Source: Solen grandis
Taxonomy: Eukaryota > Mollusca > Bivalvia > Adapedonta > Solenidae
Length of the DNA stretch: 64,000 nucleotides
Assembly (NCBI GenBank): GCA_021229015.1
Contig: CM037787.1
Span: forward strand, 40,976,629 to 41,040,628
Reading direction: 5' to 3'
Both the position numbers and the translations under genes were made by a program. Shown here piece by piece: positions 32,779 to 44,719 of the stretch. The notes under the pieces were generated by a model. The model saw only the letters and a list, made by a program, of their open reading frames with translations, did not search any database and had not been told where the DNA came from. Each line of letters begins with the position of its first letter. Position 1 is the stretch's first letter.

Positions 32779-35512
32779 GTTTGAGAATACCTCATTATCT
32801 GTATAAAATATTCTTATTTGATTTTATTATTTACCTATTTCATCATTATGAATGTTATTTAGATGAAATTAAATTAATCTGATTTAAATTACTCAAATCT
32901 AAAAATCAAGAAAGAGAGAGGGAGAGAGAGAGAAAGAAAGAGAAAATACTTACTGTACTTAACAAGGGAAGTAACTGCTGCTAGGAGTTAGATCTGGGTA
33001 ACGAAGTAGCGAAGCAGGTGCGTACGGGTTAGGTCCCCTTTGTTTTACGGATTATTTCCTCGGTACTCTGGATCCCCTGTTGTTGTTTTATTGTATTCCT
33101 GTACTTATGTACCTTTTTCTATTTAAGATATGCTACACAGAGATGTTTATAACGGCCAGTGGTAACATACGCTACAACCTGGGTTGCCGGGATATTCAGG
33201 TAAACTGTTTCTTTGCTATGGTGAAGTTAACCTACGACTCACAGATAAGTCGGCCACTCTACCATGGAATTCAGAAGACCATTTCTGCCTTCTTTTATAG
33301 AGCTGATGATTCAAAATATATATCAACGAGTTTCAAATTAATGATAATATGATTATTTACCGAGCCATGTATCCGTGTGAATTATTGCCCTGCTAAGTAA
33401 GTTTTTAGTTTTGAGGATTACAAATAGTCAAGGGCCTCTGTGGCCGAGAGGGTAAAGTCGCTGTACTTTAACACTCACTCAGCCCCTCACCGCGTGGGTT
33501 TGAATCCCGTCATTCGGATTTTCATGTGAGGAAGCCGTCCAGCTGGCTTGCGGTAGGTCGGTGGTTCTACTCGGATGCCTCCGTGCATTTGGGATCTTCC
33601 TCCATCTATATGACTGAAATACTGTCGAAGCGACGGTGAACTCAAATAGTCAAGTCAGTCAAATATAAACACTGTCCAGATGACGCTGTGATTTCCAATC
33701 GTGTGAAAATTTCTTATAACAATCAAATGAACGAGCGAATGTGAGTATATACATGTGTACAATCGAAGCTAAAACACTGAGAAAAATGATAAAAAATGAA
33801 TATAACAGAAAAAAGCAGACAGAAACAAACAACAACAACAACAAACGTAATAAACGACAACAACAACTAAGTACAGTTAGTCTTCTTATACAGTATTTAC
33901 TTACCTGAAATTACTTAGTATCAAATGACTTATTCTGAAAACATACGTATCATTACCGATATATTTTTTAAATTCCTTGATTGATTTTTCACCCAGCAAT
34001 GTCCATCGGCAGGGAAGCGGATGCTTCTAGATACGAAATTCCCGTGTCAGGAATGTTGTCATGGAGAATTCTGTAACACAAATGGATGCGGGGCTCTAGG
34101 TAACATCACGGACAATGGTGACGTATGGTACACCTATAGGGTGATAGAGAGGTAGTTCGATCATTCCAACATCTCATACTTTTCAACGTAGAGGAAAGAA
34201 GAATGGCTCAACCACCTATTTCCTGTGGCTGTTCGGAACACCTCTATGCAGTTTTTGTCTCCCAGATTGAAAAGTGAGACTAGAGTAACATGACCATAAA
34301 TAAATTAGTCTTTTTATCATCAACCATGGTCACTTCATTGAATGATCGAACTACCACTAATTTGGAAGATAATATGTGTGCATAAATTTATTGTTATTAA
34401 TGCTGCAACGTATAGGGTTAAATCTTAAATGCCAGAAAGATTGTAGTGTTTATTAATTGAGATGTCATAAACTGTTAGAAGCAAACAATTATGTATTTAT
34501 CTGAATTTGTGATGTGGCGCCTTAATGACGATTAAATTATGAACTGATTGACGGTACAAAATTATATAAGTCTTAACTCACGTCCCGGCAGATCTTCCGA
34601 GTACCCAGGGGCCCCTGTGCTTCAAGTGTGGACAACAGAAGAAGACTGATTTTTGTGATTTTTGGAAAATGTGTTCCAGAGACGAGGTAATCTTGGTTAT
34701 CTATGTTATTGTTTTATTATTGAACAAACTGAGGAATTGAATATATAGATTTACCTAACATTTTTCAACATCTTCCCTAACCCTCTGTTTCTTGATGAAC
34801 CAGCTCTCTAAAACCAACCATGTCAAACGAGAGCCATAGTCGGAACCCTTGGTTAATTCCGTTATCACTATCGTATATACCATGGGATTTTCAACTTGCA
34901 AAACTTCGTTTTCATGAATATTGATCAGCTACATACTTGCTGAACAATGAAACCACGCGTAATATTTTGAATAATCTTCATTGAAGATAAAGATAGCTGA
35001 CTCATTTTGCCCGCCATATATACCGCTACGCTTAGTATGCGAAGCGTGACGTCACCTCTACATGATAGACCTAAGTCGACCTTCTTCAGAATTCCGCGCC
35101 GTTTCATTGCTCAAATGACCCATGCTGTCTCCGCCATGGATCCAATGAAATGCTGAATCAATAACTGATGAGCACGAAGTTTTGCTTATGAAATAACCCA
35201 TGGTCCATTCAGAAGCAAAGCGTATTGAGCGAAAGATGTAAGAGAGCCTATAGCAAATGAGATTACAGTAAAAAGGGAGGTGTCGCTCTGTCCAACGTTT
35301 AAAACAAAGTTTGTTTTCACTTTGGTTGTTTTATTACTATTTGTAAAAATACTTGAATGGTGAGATAAAAATGTATATCTTATGTGTACTATTAAATAAT
35401 AGGTAGTCCTGATTTACATAATAGAACACATGGTTTTGTTTGTGAGCAATTGACCTATAATAATAATAATAAATTATAATCCCTTAACAACAAATTAAGG
35501 CGCTGTGGAGAA

Positions 35513-35552
<40 letters not shown>

Positions 35553-35863
35553 GTAAATGGTCACTGCTAAAAACTGGGAATGTGCATACACAGATCACGT
35601 ATCTACATAATCTTTTTTGGTCATATTTTGTCATCATCAAAAGATGCCAATCGCTGTCTGTTAAAACTATGCATTTTTGTTCGTATTGCTTTAAATTTTA
35701 TTTAATTATCGTAAATTTAAGAAAAAATACAAAGAATAAATACGGGTGTATATAATGAAAATATTTATGTTAATTATTTTATTATACATTGTTACAGGTA
35801 TGTGGGACAGAGAAGCTGAATACTGTGGATGAACTATATCGAACTGGCTGCTTCCGCCCATCG
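32702..35863 (+). CDS. gene with repeated Ly6/uPAR-like (three-finger) domains, partial
   Basis: Five exons in consistent phase: 32702-32778, 33128-33199, 33997-34099, 34592-34686, 35798-35863. Exons 1-3 form one cysteine-rich domain: CxxC at the start, two further cysteines, a middle exon with ICYTE and LGCRD, then CQECCHGEFCNTNGCG, the CC-x4-CN end characteristic of Ly6/uPAR domains. Exons 4-5 repeat the first two parts (LCFKCG, VCGTE, TGCFRPS), so a second domain is interrupted at the missing sixth exon, possibly in the 36704-36803 gap. No signal peptide or membrane anchor exon is visible, so the 5' end is also missing. Members of this fold are usually secreted or GPI-anchored extracellular proteins that bind receptors; the ligand here cannot be told. 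There is no reason from the sequence to call it a venom component. Confidence 0.72.
33128..33199 (+). CDS. Ly6-like gene, domain 1 exon b
   Basis: 24 codons, ICYTEMFITASGNIRYNLG to CRDIQ, phase 0 both ends; parallels 35798-35863. Confidence 0.7.
33423..33660 (+). mobile_element. family 2 tRNA-headed SINE
   Basis: A box GTGGCCGAGAGGGTAAAG, B box GTGGGTTTGAATCCC, body GTGAGGAAGCCGTCCAGCTG and GGTCGGTGGTTCTACTCGG, and tail ACTCAAATAGTCAAGTCAG. It lies in the intron between exons b and c of the Ly6-like gene. Confidence 0.85.
33997..34099 (+). CDS. Ly6-like gene, domain 1 exon c
   Basis: 34 codons plus one base; contains FPCQECCHGEFCNTNGCGAL, the family's closing cysteine pattern. Acceptor TTCACCCAG, donor CTAG|GTAACA. 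Confidence 0.78.
34592..34686 (+). CDS. Ly6-like gene, domain 2 exon a
   Basis: DLPSTQGPLCFKCGQQKKTD then FCDFWKMCSRDE, donor GAG|GTAATC. Same cysteine spacing style as 32702-32778 and the same phase (1 in, 0 out). Confidence 0.75.
35513..35551. repeat. 39-base G run
   Basis: Uninterrupted guanines in the second-domain intron of the Ly6-like gene. Confidence 0.97.
35798..35863 (+). CDS. Ly6-like gene, domain 2 exon b
   Basis: VCGTEKLNTVDELYRTGCFR then PS; acceptor TTGTTACAG, donor TCG|GTAATA. The following exon that should carry CC-x4-CN was not found between here and the gap. Confidence 0.75.
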
Positions 35864-36002
35864 GTAATACACTTTTACATTCCTCTTAACACAGGCACTA
35901 GAACCACAGAATTGCCATTTTCAATGGAATATTGCACGATTTTTTGTTATCCGGTACTGTATATCCAAACATGGTATGGAACGGATTCTGACATCATCTG
36001 AG

Positions 36003-36020
36003 CCCCCCCCCCCCCCCCCC
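36003..36020. repeat. 18-base C run
   Basis: Uninterrupted cytosines immediately left of the MITE at 36032. Confidence 0.95.
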
Positions 36021-36031
36021 ACCAAAAATAA

Positions 36032-36223
36032 GTTCCATTTCTGGTCTCCAGCAACTAAAAAAGAGGGTTGATAGGTCGGGATTTTATTCTTTTATTCTTT
36101 TTTTTTACATGAAACGAAAGGTAAAACAGGGGAAAGTATTTTTTTAAAGGCGGAAAGGTAAAAAAAAACTTTAGGGGGTCGGACGTTAAAAAAGAGGGTC
36201 GGTCAGGAGACCAGAGACGGAAC
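36032..36223. mobile_element. 192-bp MITE with 18-bp terminal inverted repeats
   Basis: GTTCCATTTCTGGTCTCC at the left matches the inverse of GGAGACCAGAGACGGAAC at the right in 16 of 18 positions. The interior AGGGTCGG repeats and A-runs resemble 32435-32635. Confidence 0.78.
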
Positions 36224-36703
36224 TTTTTTTTTCTTTTGGCCTGATTACGAAGGTCGTAACTGCTGCCATAATATTCTATGCACGATTTTATCAATCTGAT
36301 ATCAAATTAAATCATGGTATAGCGAAACATTGTAAAGAAGAAATAACGCAAAGTGTCAACAATTTGTACATCTTATTAATCTGCCCCACTATCAACTTGC
36401 GGTTTTTTTGGTTTTGGGGGGGGGGGGGGGGCAATTTTGAATCGAGTCGACATATTGCGGGAAATATTACATGCGTATTTGTTTACGGCATCCAACCAGA
36501 ATCACCGAAATCACAAACCGGAAGTTGACAGTGCAGCAGACTTGTAAAGATGTATACATTGATGACATTTGCGACTTACTTGGTTAAGATTGCTTTTTGG
36601 CAATAACTTGATGATATTTCATGTGTTTATTGAATACCAGACTGATCGTACTGCATATAAAATAAAATGGTAGCGTACACATGATTCTGTGCGACCTCCG
36701 TAA
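36224..36703. other. no gene found; G run and gap edge
   Basis: Contains a G run at 36416-36431. The rest shows no exon or repeat I can name. Confidence 0.5.
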
Positions 36704-36803
36704 NNNNNNNNNNNNNNNNNNNNNNNNNNNNNNNNNNNNNNNNNNNNNNNNNNNNNNNNNNNNNNNNNNNNNNNNNNNNNNNNNNNNNNNNNNNNNNNNN
36801 NNN
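36704..36803. other. assembly gap (100 N)
   Basis: Exactly 100 undetermined bases. Confidence 1.
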
Positions 36804-39800
36804 AATAGTTATGGATCTATTCCCGACATGACCTTGTGAATGAAAAAGAGAAAAAAGGAAAAAATTTATATGATATAGTTTTACTCAACACAAACGTTTC
36901 GGTCGATGCTATGGCATTCCTTATGGTGTAATATAAACATATAAAACAAATCAAATATTATGGATTTTAAAAAAAGAGAAAATAAAAATAAAAATAAACA
37001 CAGCACTGAAATAAAATATTCATGCCAAAACTCAAAAGATTGTCGCAATAAGGATTTAAGTATTTTTGAAAACTTGTAACAAGCGGGCTTTGAAAAAAAA
37101 AATCCAATTGTGATCCAAATGTTTACATTACTCACTATAATACAGGTATAGATGGGCCAAAGTATGAATTGGTAATGAGATATGCAAATACAAAGCCTTT
37201 GACCATGACTTTATGTCTTCAATGCAATATATTTATCTTTATTGCTGGGAATGACTTCATGCCTATATACGTGCATAATCTTCTAGCTGTAAACACTTCT
37301 CAGGATTGGCAAATGCTTAATTTAAATTAGGTGATGATGCGACGAAATCGATTGTTGCAATGATGTCCATTTTTGTAAAACTTGATATTAATGATGTTCT
37401 AGTTAAGATGAATGTATGGCAGTGATCATTGTGGTTAAAATGATTGTTTTTGTTTTATTGGTGGATTGGTTTCCCTTAACGAAGACACTCAAAGGCTTTA
37501 CATGCATGATACAAATGTAATGAAACCACACTGCGGTATGTGACGCTATGTGATGATATCACATCCGGTCACATTAACGTAACGCTCCGCGCAGTGGATT
37601 GGCTACGCATCAATCTGTGCGAGATCTCAGGAGCCTGCGTTGGAGATCCCGTGACGATAAGATATGGAGTTACCAGCACATGTATATCTAATTCACTGAA
37701 CTGAGTGATAAATGTTGATCGGGGAGCACGGGGGTACACAGATGCCATTTTATCTACATTTGTATGCGGCTGTCGGGAATCGAACCTTCGGTGGCTACAG
37801 GGACAGACTCTTTAACCACTCGGTCACTGACCAGTTGAGGACGCCAACAACGATGATGATGATCATTAACATTATCTTGAATATCGTGATAGTTGTTTGC
37901 TGAGGGTTGCGGTAACTGGCAACACCTGTGATGAAGTTGTATGGTGTGATTGTCAACTGTGCCTTGATCTCATGAATATTCATGCATACATTTATGAATC
38001 GATGTATACTAAATCACTGACTTCTCAACGATAAAGAGCAGCCGTACATACAGCCTGTAAAGAATCTGGAGGACCCTGATCAGACAGGAAGGCCCTCGAA
38101 GGGGCTGTCTTATATGGGTCTTCTCTGTTTGCAAAGGCGTCAAAACATGTCTGTATGAATTCTGCATAAGACCTTTACCCCTAACTCCATGTTTTGTGCA
38201 TCCACAATGAATATATCTATTCTGCAATTAATAAAAGGGGGGGGGGGGACAAGTTATGCACATTTAATATAAGTCTCTCGTTTGAAATGACAGTGTTTGC
38301 CTTACTATACATGCATTGCATACCTTACAGGTATTGAGCCTGTGTATTGTTAATTAGCTTTTTACTTCAGTTCAACACATATATACACACAATGAATACA
38401 TACATAATACATCACTTGTGCTTACCTTCAAAGCAGTCGATCGATTATCTTCTGGTTTAAATATACCAGCTCCTTAAAAATCTCGGGGACTTAACACATG
38501 TATTCCGCTAATGATGGTTTCCTTCCTTAACATTTATATATAAACCAAACAATACGCTTCGACCGACTGGGTATGGAGAACGTAAGACTGGGATCAATCG
38601 TGGCCTATTTCACGACAAACAAGGGTCATTTCTGGTATTGTGTTACACCTCGACTAGAAAACGTGACACCGTCACGGTTGTTGATCATGGCCGGTCTTGG
38701 ACTACCCGGATAATTATATACAAACGGTCTTTCTCGTATTCAGTTGAATTTATGACTGCGTAATATCTCTCTGTATATGTAAATAAATAAGAAAAGGTAA
38801 AACATGACTTTGTTTAAAAATAGACTGGTGGATTGTATTCAAAAGTTGTTTTCAATAATATTAACAGGTTGGCTGTATAGGTGAAGGCCGGCCTCTTCTA
38901 TAGAAAGCTTTCATACAGCGTAGTTAAGATCGATATCGAATAAGGGGCATATAAAACATCTACATAAATATATTTTCTGGCACATGAACAACGTCGATTT
39001 TATCAAAATATGAATCGCAAGATAATTCGATATTCTAAAACATGTACGCATTTGAAATATATTCATGAAATAATTAATTTAAACAGTTAATATCACAATG
39101 CTACAGGTATAGAATACATGTAATTTACCGGTATAGCATCCCTCTTTCACTCTCTTTTTCTCTCCCTCTTTCTGTCTGTCTGCTTGTCTGTCTATATGTT
39201 CCTATCACTTTTTCCATATTCTATCGAAATACATGTATATTTAAGAATCAAATAACAAATACTGTGTCTGTCCCTGTTGTAACACATGTTGATGGATGTT
39301 GTGCCCGATGATGACTTGTTTAGCCATTAAAGTCACGATGTGTAGACTGGTAGTGTATACTAGATTTCTATCAAGTAGTATTGACTATACGCTGGATCTG
39401 TTCTAAATAATAAATAATGTATATTTCTCTAGCTCAAACAGATTGAATACCGGTAAGCCGTTTTAATGAAAAAAGATTGCAGGCAAGGAGATTCTTTTGC
39501 TTCGTGCTGTGGTGGACAGACTGATAAATACACAAAAGAGAAAGCAAATAATGTTATATTCTAGGATTGGAAGGACACTTTACAAAGACTAGGGAAGAAA
39601 CAACAAACAAAAACACGAAATGATGAGAACATTTGTTTATTTTTCATTGTAATATAAATTATATTAATATAATTATATACTCACTAATATAAGTATGTAC
39701 TCAATAATATATGCAACATTTACTCCCTAATGCACTCACATATTGTATGTACTCACTAATACAAATATATGTATTCCGAAAAACATATTCTCACGAATAT

Positions 39801-40135
39801 ATGTATTGACGAACCTTTTTTATCACCAACTGTCCGGAGGTACCGGTGGACTGAGTAGCTTGGGAAACCTGACAGTTTTTACTTTTTAACACCCCCCCCC
39901 CCCCCCCCCGCATGGCCATAATGTTTCAGTATTGAACGTTTGTCATTATCATAGAAGAAGAAGAAAAAGAAGAAGAAGAAGAATATGTAATAACATATTT
40001 ATGTACTCGCAGATTCAGCGAAATTTTATGTTAGGGGGAAAAAAACGTATTTTAGAATCCGTACCTAGTACTTAAGTTTAAACTTTATTATTTTACATCG
40101 ATTACGAAACAAGTTCAACTTATATTAATTACTGC
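36804..40135. other. intergenic, no gene found
   Basis: Holds a tRNA-like SINE head on the minus strand at 37735-37842 (GACCGAGTGGTTAAAG, GGTTCGATTCCCG), a repeat at 37970-38160 shared with the NKRF-like intron at 18.1-18.5 kb, a G run near 38237-38248, a C run at 39892-39909 and a GAA tract at 39953-39983. No exon is supported. Confidence 0.55.
37735..37842 (-). repeat. tRNA-like SINE head
   Basis: A- and B-box sequences are well preserved but the acceptor-stem halves do not pair fully, so this is called a SINE head, not a tRNA gene. Confidence 0.55.
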
Positions 40136-40137
40136 GG

Positions 40138-40320
40138 ATGGCTTTGGTTGCGGCATATGTGGTCATTTTTGTGGGAGGGAACCGGAGAGTCCGGAGAAAA
40201 CCCACGTGTCTGGACGGGCGATCACTGTATCCTGTCACGTACGTGATCAGGAATCGAACCCGGGACGCATTGGTGAGAAGCGAAGCGCGTTACTACCACA
40301 CTCTCTAGGCACCCGAGTAC
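40138..40320 (-). mobile_element. tRNA-headed SINE (family 3)
   Basis: On the minus strand: GTGCCTAGAGAGTGTGGTAG (A-box side), CCGGGTTCGATTCC (B box), then ACACGTGGGTTTTCTCCGG and TCTCCGGTTCCCTCCCACA. The TTTTCTCCGG..CTCCGGTTCCCTCCCAC phrase recurs in tRNA-derived SINEs of many animals. Confidence 0.75.
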
Positions 40321-43080
40321 TTTTTATTATTTTAAAATAATTTACTATAACAATACATTTTCACATGTATATGCAGTGCAAAATTTACAATTATTGCCGA
40401 TTTCTTTCCCCTCATAAAGATAGCAATGTTTAATTACACATGTAAAACAATTGACAAATGTGAAAATAAACGGTTTAGACCCCAAAATTGGATAGCCGTG
40501 TCACAATGGGACTGACACTACATGACAGGTTTTCTTCACGTGACCTTTGACCAGCTATTCAACAAAAGGTGATGTTAACAATTTTGACTGAATTCTACAA
40601 GAAATTCGACGTGGACATGTGCCGACTTGCGTGGCCTGGTATTGATGGACCATATCGTGTTTCTTCGCCAATCACCAACATCCTTCGTATAATAATCGCT
40701 GATGACGTCAGAATTGGCGGTCTTGAATCGTTCTTATTCGGTTTTCTCAAATATTCAGACAAGTCGATAATAAGAGATGTTCCGATTACAGCCGGGTTAT
40801 ACCGGATATCACCGAGGAAATACGATTTAGTGTTTCCCTGTTGCATAAAATACATAAAGATGTCACCTTAATTTATTCCCCTGTGAATGCAGTAAAACAA
40901 TTATGGACATTGTATTATCTAATTTTGAATAAATGGATCTAGTTATATAGTCACGAAAAAGCTGCGTGCAATTATTTAACATTTACCCGCCATATATTAA
41001 TAAGTTTTGCAATGCAGTTTTAATGCACGGACTCTACATAACATATGCCACGGGCTATCACGATACATCGTTATATATCATCGGTACGGATCGAGTCTCG
41101 GTTATCAATACACGATCAGGGTTTGTAAATAGAGCACCATTATCCATTCGGGTATGACAGAGCATATATACCTCTTTTTCCGTTTAGTCAGTGGGCTTGG
41201 ATATAATATAACTGCGTGTGGAGACCATATTACCATTTTATTAGTTCTTTTAAATTGATGTTTTTCCTATTTTCCTTTTACTTCTATAAAACTTAACAGG
41301 TAATACAATTCACGCTAATAAATTGACACAAATCTGTAATTTTACAGAATAACAATCAAAAGACTGGCCTGAAAACCATGAGAGGTCCCTGGGCCATTTC
41401 GTTACTTTATCCGCATTGCAACAGGGATGTCGTGAGTTTGATCCCCAGCTGCGTCATATCAATGTCGTTATAATTGTACTTTTATGTCTCCATTGTGCTT
41501 GACGCACATGATAGGTGGGTAGTTCCAAGATTGGTTTGCCTGGTGTCTGGATAATGTGATGGGTGTGTGGTCATGTTATACTTGTCCAAGGTTTAATATT
41601 CAGTAGGACAGCGCTAAACATGTCTCATGTAGCAAATTTCACACAATTCTGAAACACTGTGAAGTTTGGCTAAAGAAAGTAAACAGAAACTATGAATAAA
41701 GACAAGATTAAATGTACATATACTCAAAATAAAAGTGTGTGATAATATAATAATTATTTATTAGAAATACTTTTTGAAATGCAAAAAGGATTGGTCCATC
41801 CGCATTCGGGACTTCTTTTTTTTCTTCACATGATGAAATGCTTTACGCAAAATACGATAGTTTTATACTGGTCAAATACTGATATTTCATAAAATAAAAA
41901 AATAAAAAATAAAATGTTTTGGCGTTTCAGTGATACCTTGGAACATTATCCATCATCTATTGTTAATAAATTTCCATCTGAAAAAAAGCATTTTCTATGA
42001 TGTTCATAATCAGGCATGACATGAAAAATCCTTAACATGGCTCATTTCTTAAATGGACTTGTCCTTTTTTCATTTTGGACTGTACCGTTAGCGGTTTATT
42101 GGTGTTCTTGCATTATTGACTGAAAAATGAACAGTGCAGACCATGATCAGACTGCATGGATGTGCAGGCTGATCTGGGTCTGCACTGGTGACAAAGGTAG
42201 CCATAGGTGGCCACAGTATTGAAAGTGTAAACGTCTTGGGTAAAAAAATGGCTGTCGGGTGCATGGAAACAAACTGTTTTTATACACCCAACACATTTCT
42301 GTCACAAATGTGTCAGTCGCATCAAGCCCAAAGTAGTGTTAAAACGTGATGTTAAGACATAAATTTCTGTAAATATAGCTTTTATTTTTTTATATTAATT
42401 GTGTGTGCTGCAACAGTAACTTTACAAGACTAAGTCACTTTATTTCCTTGTAATGTTTAAACAAATTCATCCTTTGAACCATTTTCATCCTGTTTTAGTC
42501 GCCCTAAATAATTAAGCAATTTCGGCTGTTAAAATTAGTGTTCATATATTCATATTGTGAGACATGCGACAAGAATATACGGACATTTTATTTTACAGAT
42601 TAGCATTTAATTGGTGTTCATAATCATATGTGTTTTTTCCAACTACCAATCGAAATACAGGATGAACAAATTGTATAAATATAGGTACACAAATCACGAT
42701 TTAAGCAAAATATGTTGCAAATTCATGACATCGAGAGAATCATATGACTGGAATACTGCATTTAACTTCGCGGACAATTACACTTCTATGGACAATTTAA
42801 CCTCGTAAACACGTTCTTTTATCCTTAAACAGCCGACAATTTTGCGCTCACGCATGTTTATGGAACGCCGAAACTGTCTTTTGTTGAGAACAACCGAAAT
42901 GCAGGGTCAACTCAAGTTATGCTGAGTCAGAGATGCAATGTGCAGGGCGATAAATCCATTGTCTCCAGTTATTGAAGCGTTGTGTTAAGTGCTGGCAACA
43001 TTTTCTTCCGTCTAGGCAATGTGTTGTGAGATGCTTTTATCGTTAAGTCCTTAAACTAAACAGGCAAGTGGAAATAAAAT
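40321..43080. other. intergenic with a decayed family 1 SINE
   Basis: At 41400-41690 a diverged family 1 SINE is recognisable (GAGTTTGATCCCCAGC as B box, CTGGTGTCTGGATAATGTGA). Near 42120-42225 a GC-richer palindromic piece has CAGTGCAGACC against GGTCTGCACTG arms. The 100-residue open frame at 40569-40871 has no recognisable domain and is matched by an open frame on the other strand. Confidence 0.5.
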
Positions 43081-43082
43081 TA

Positions 43083-43760
43083 TGTTAAGTCACAACAATA
43101 TAATGTTGGGCATTACAGATATTTTCAGTTCTAATACTATTCTGCTCGTTGTTTTATTCGTAATGTTCAGTCACGAAAATAAACTGCTGTGTGATTCCAC
43201 CATTATGTTCAGCTGATGTTGTATATAAGTGAGTGATACTTTCATTGTATTCAGTTTGAATATCATGGTGTTTGGTGATATAGTCATAATGTTTAGTCGT
43301 GAAAAAGAACTGTCAACTGGTGACATCATTATGTTCAATTAAAATAATGTTAAATTTAGTGGTACTGTAGTTATGTTTAAATAAAGAAATATGTTGATGT
43401 GTAAAGCAATCATTATATTCAGCTTGAACACGTACTGTGGTCTGATACTGCCATTATGTTCAGTTCAATGGTAATATGCTCGGTGCAAAGGCCGTTATGC
43501 TGTCTTCTGATAATATGCTGTTCGGTGCTTAGATCATTATCCTCAGTTAAGATAGCATTATACTAGGTATAGTGTCATTATTTTCAGTTGATACAATAAA
43601 GTGTTCAGTGTAGCTGTCATGTTGTGCAGTAAGGAAAAGAGCTGTTGGGTTGAGCTGTCAATATGTTTTGTTAAAATGATAATCTATTCAGTAATACTAT
43701 TCTTGTGTTTGGTCATTAAGATGTGTTTGTTCATTTTGATACTATGTCCGGTTGGTCATC
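43083..43760 (+). repeat. degenerate minisatellite, left arm of an inverted pair
   Basis: Repeating phrase related to ATTATGTTCAGTTG with spacers of about 20-35 bases (for example TTCGTAATGTTCAGTCACG, CCATTATGTTCAGCTG, CATTATGTTCAATTAA, GCCATTATGTTCAGTTC). Too diverged for a fixed period. Confidence 0.7.
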
Positions 43761-43869
43761 CCTCAAAAGGATATGTTTCACATTCTAAACATTTTCTTGG
43801 GATCAGTTAAAGAATATCGATCTTTTTGTAGGTAAATATGAATGAAACATACATATTGCTGTATTTCAA

Positions 43870-44690
43870 AGAGAAAACAAGATGTGTTCGAAAAACACTA
43901 TGTCTGAGCTGGTCAGATGTTAAATAATTGATGCCAATTGAAAACCATTCATGAGTGAAGTATACAGACTTTATTCCATATAGTAATGAAGTAATGCTTA
44001 CGACAAAAAATAAAGGGAGATAATTAAAAAAAAGAACCTGACAGAGTTCTGTTCCATTATTATAACCCTTCTACTTCTCACTATCTGTTTAGATTTTGAG
44101 TTTCAAAACAATATCTTGTATAGTTTATGAGTTATGCTTCCAACAAAAAATGGGGAAAAACTTAAAATAAAGGAAGATAGTAATAAAAAAAACAAAAAAC
44201 AAACAAAAAACAGATGAGGTAGAGTTATGGTTCTTGGTCTCTGCACTTTTCCTAGTTGCAATCTACTTATATATGAAGTTTCAAGCCAATACATTGTATA
44301 GTTTTTCAAGTAAATAGTATATAAGCTATTATCTGGACAGAAAATCATTTTAAACATGGGAGATAATTAAAAAGTTGAACAAGGTAGAGTTATGGTTCTT
44401 GGTTATTGCAATTCCCAATGTCACCATCTATTTATATTCTAAGTATCAAGTCAGTAATACCTTGAATAGTTCATGAGTTATGGTCTGAACAAAAATTGAA
44501 AAATAAAAAGAGATATAATTCAAAAATTGTATCAAGTAGAGTTATGGTTCTTTGTCACTGCACTTCACCTAGTAGCATTCTGTTCATATATGAAGTTTCA
44601 AGTCAGTACCTTTTAAAGTTTTCAAGTTATGGCCAATGTTAAAGTTGCAAACAAACCAACAAACAGACAGGGCAAAATTAGTATGCCCCC
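43870..44690. mobile_element. tandem-core element between minisatellite arms
   Basis: About four units of 150-170 bp, each with a form of GTAGAGTTATGGTTCTTGGT and ATATGAAGTTTCAAG.CAGT. It ends AACAAACAGACAGGGCAAAA then TATGCCCCCGCC, a short hairpin (GGGCA/TGCCC) resembling the ends of other tandem-core elements in the window. Confidence 0.65.
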
Positions 44691-44719
44691 GCCATTTTTT
44701 TCTGGAAATGATCGGAAGA

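Noticed and set aside
32702..35863. Three-finger toxin gene
   Set aside because: The cysteine layout fits the broad Ly6/uPAR fold, most of whose members are not toxins; nothing here indicates venom use.
40569..40871. 100-residue open frame
   Set aside because: No recognisable motif, no splice context, and an open frame of similar length on the opposite strand.
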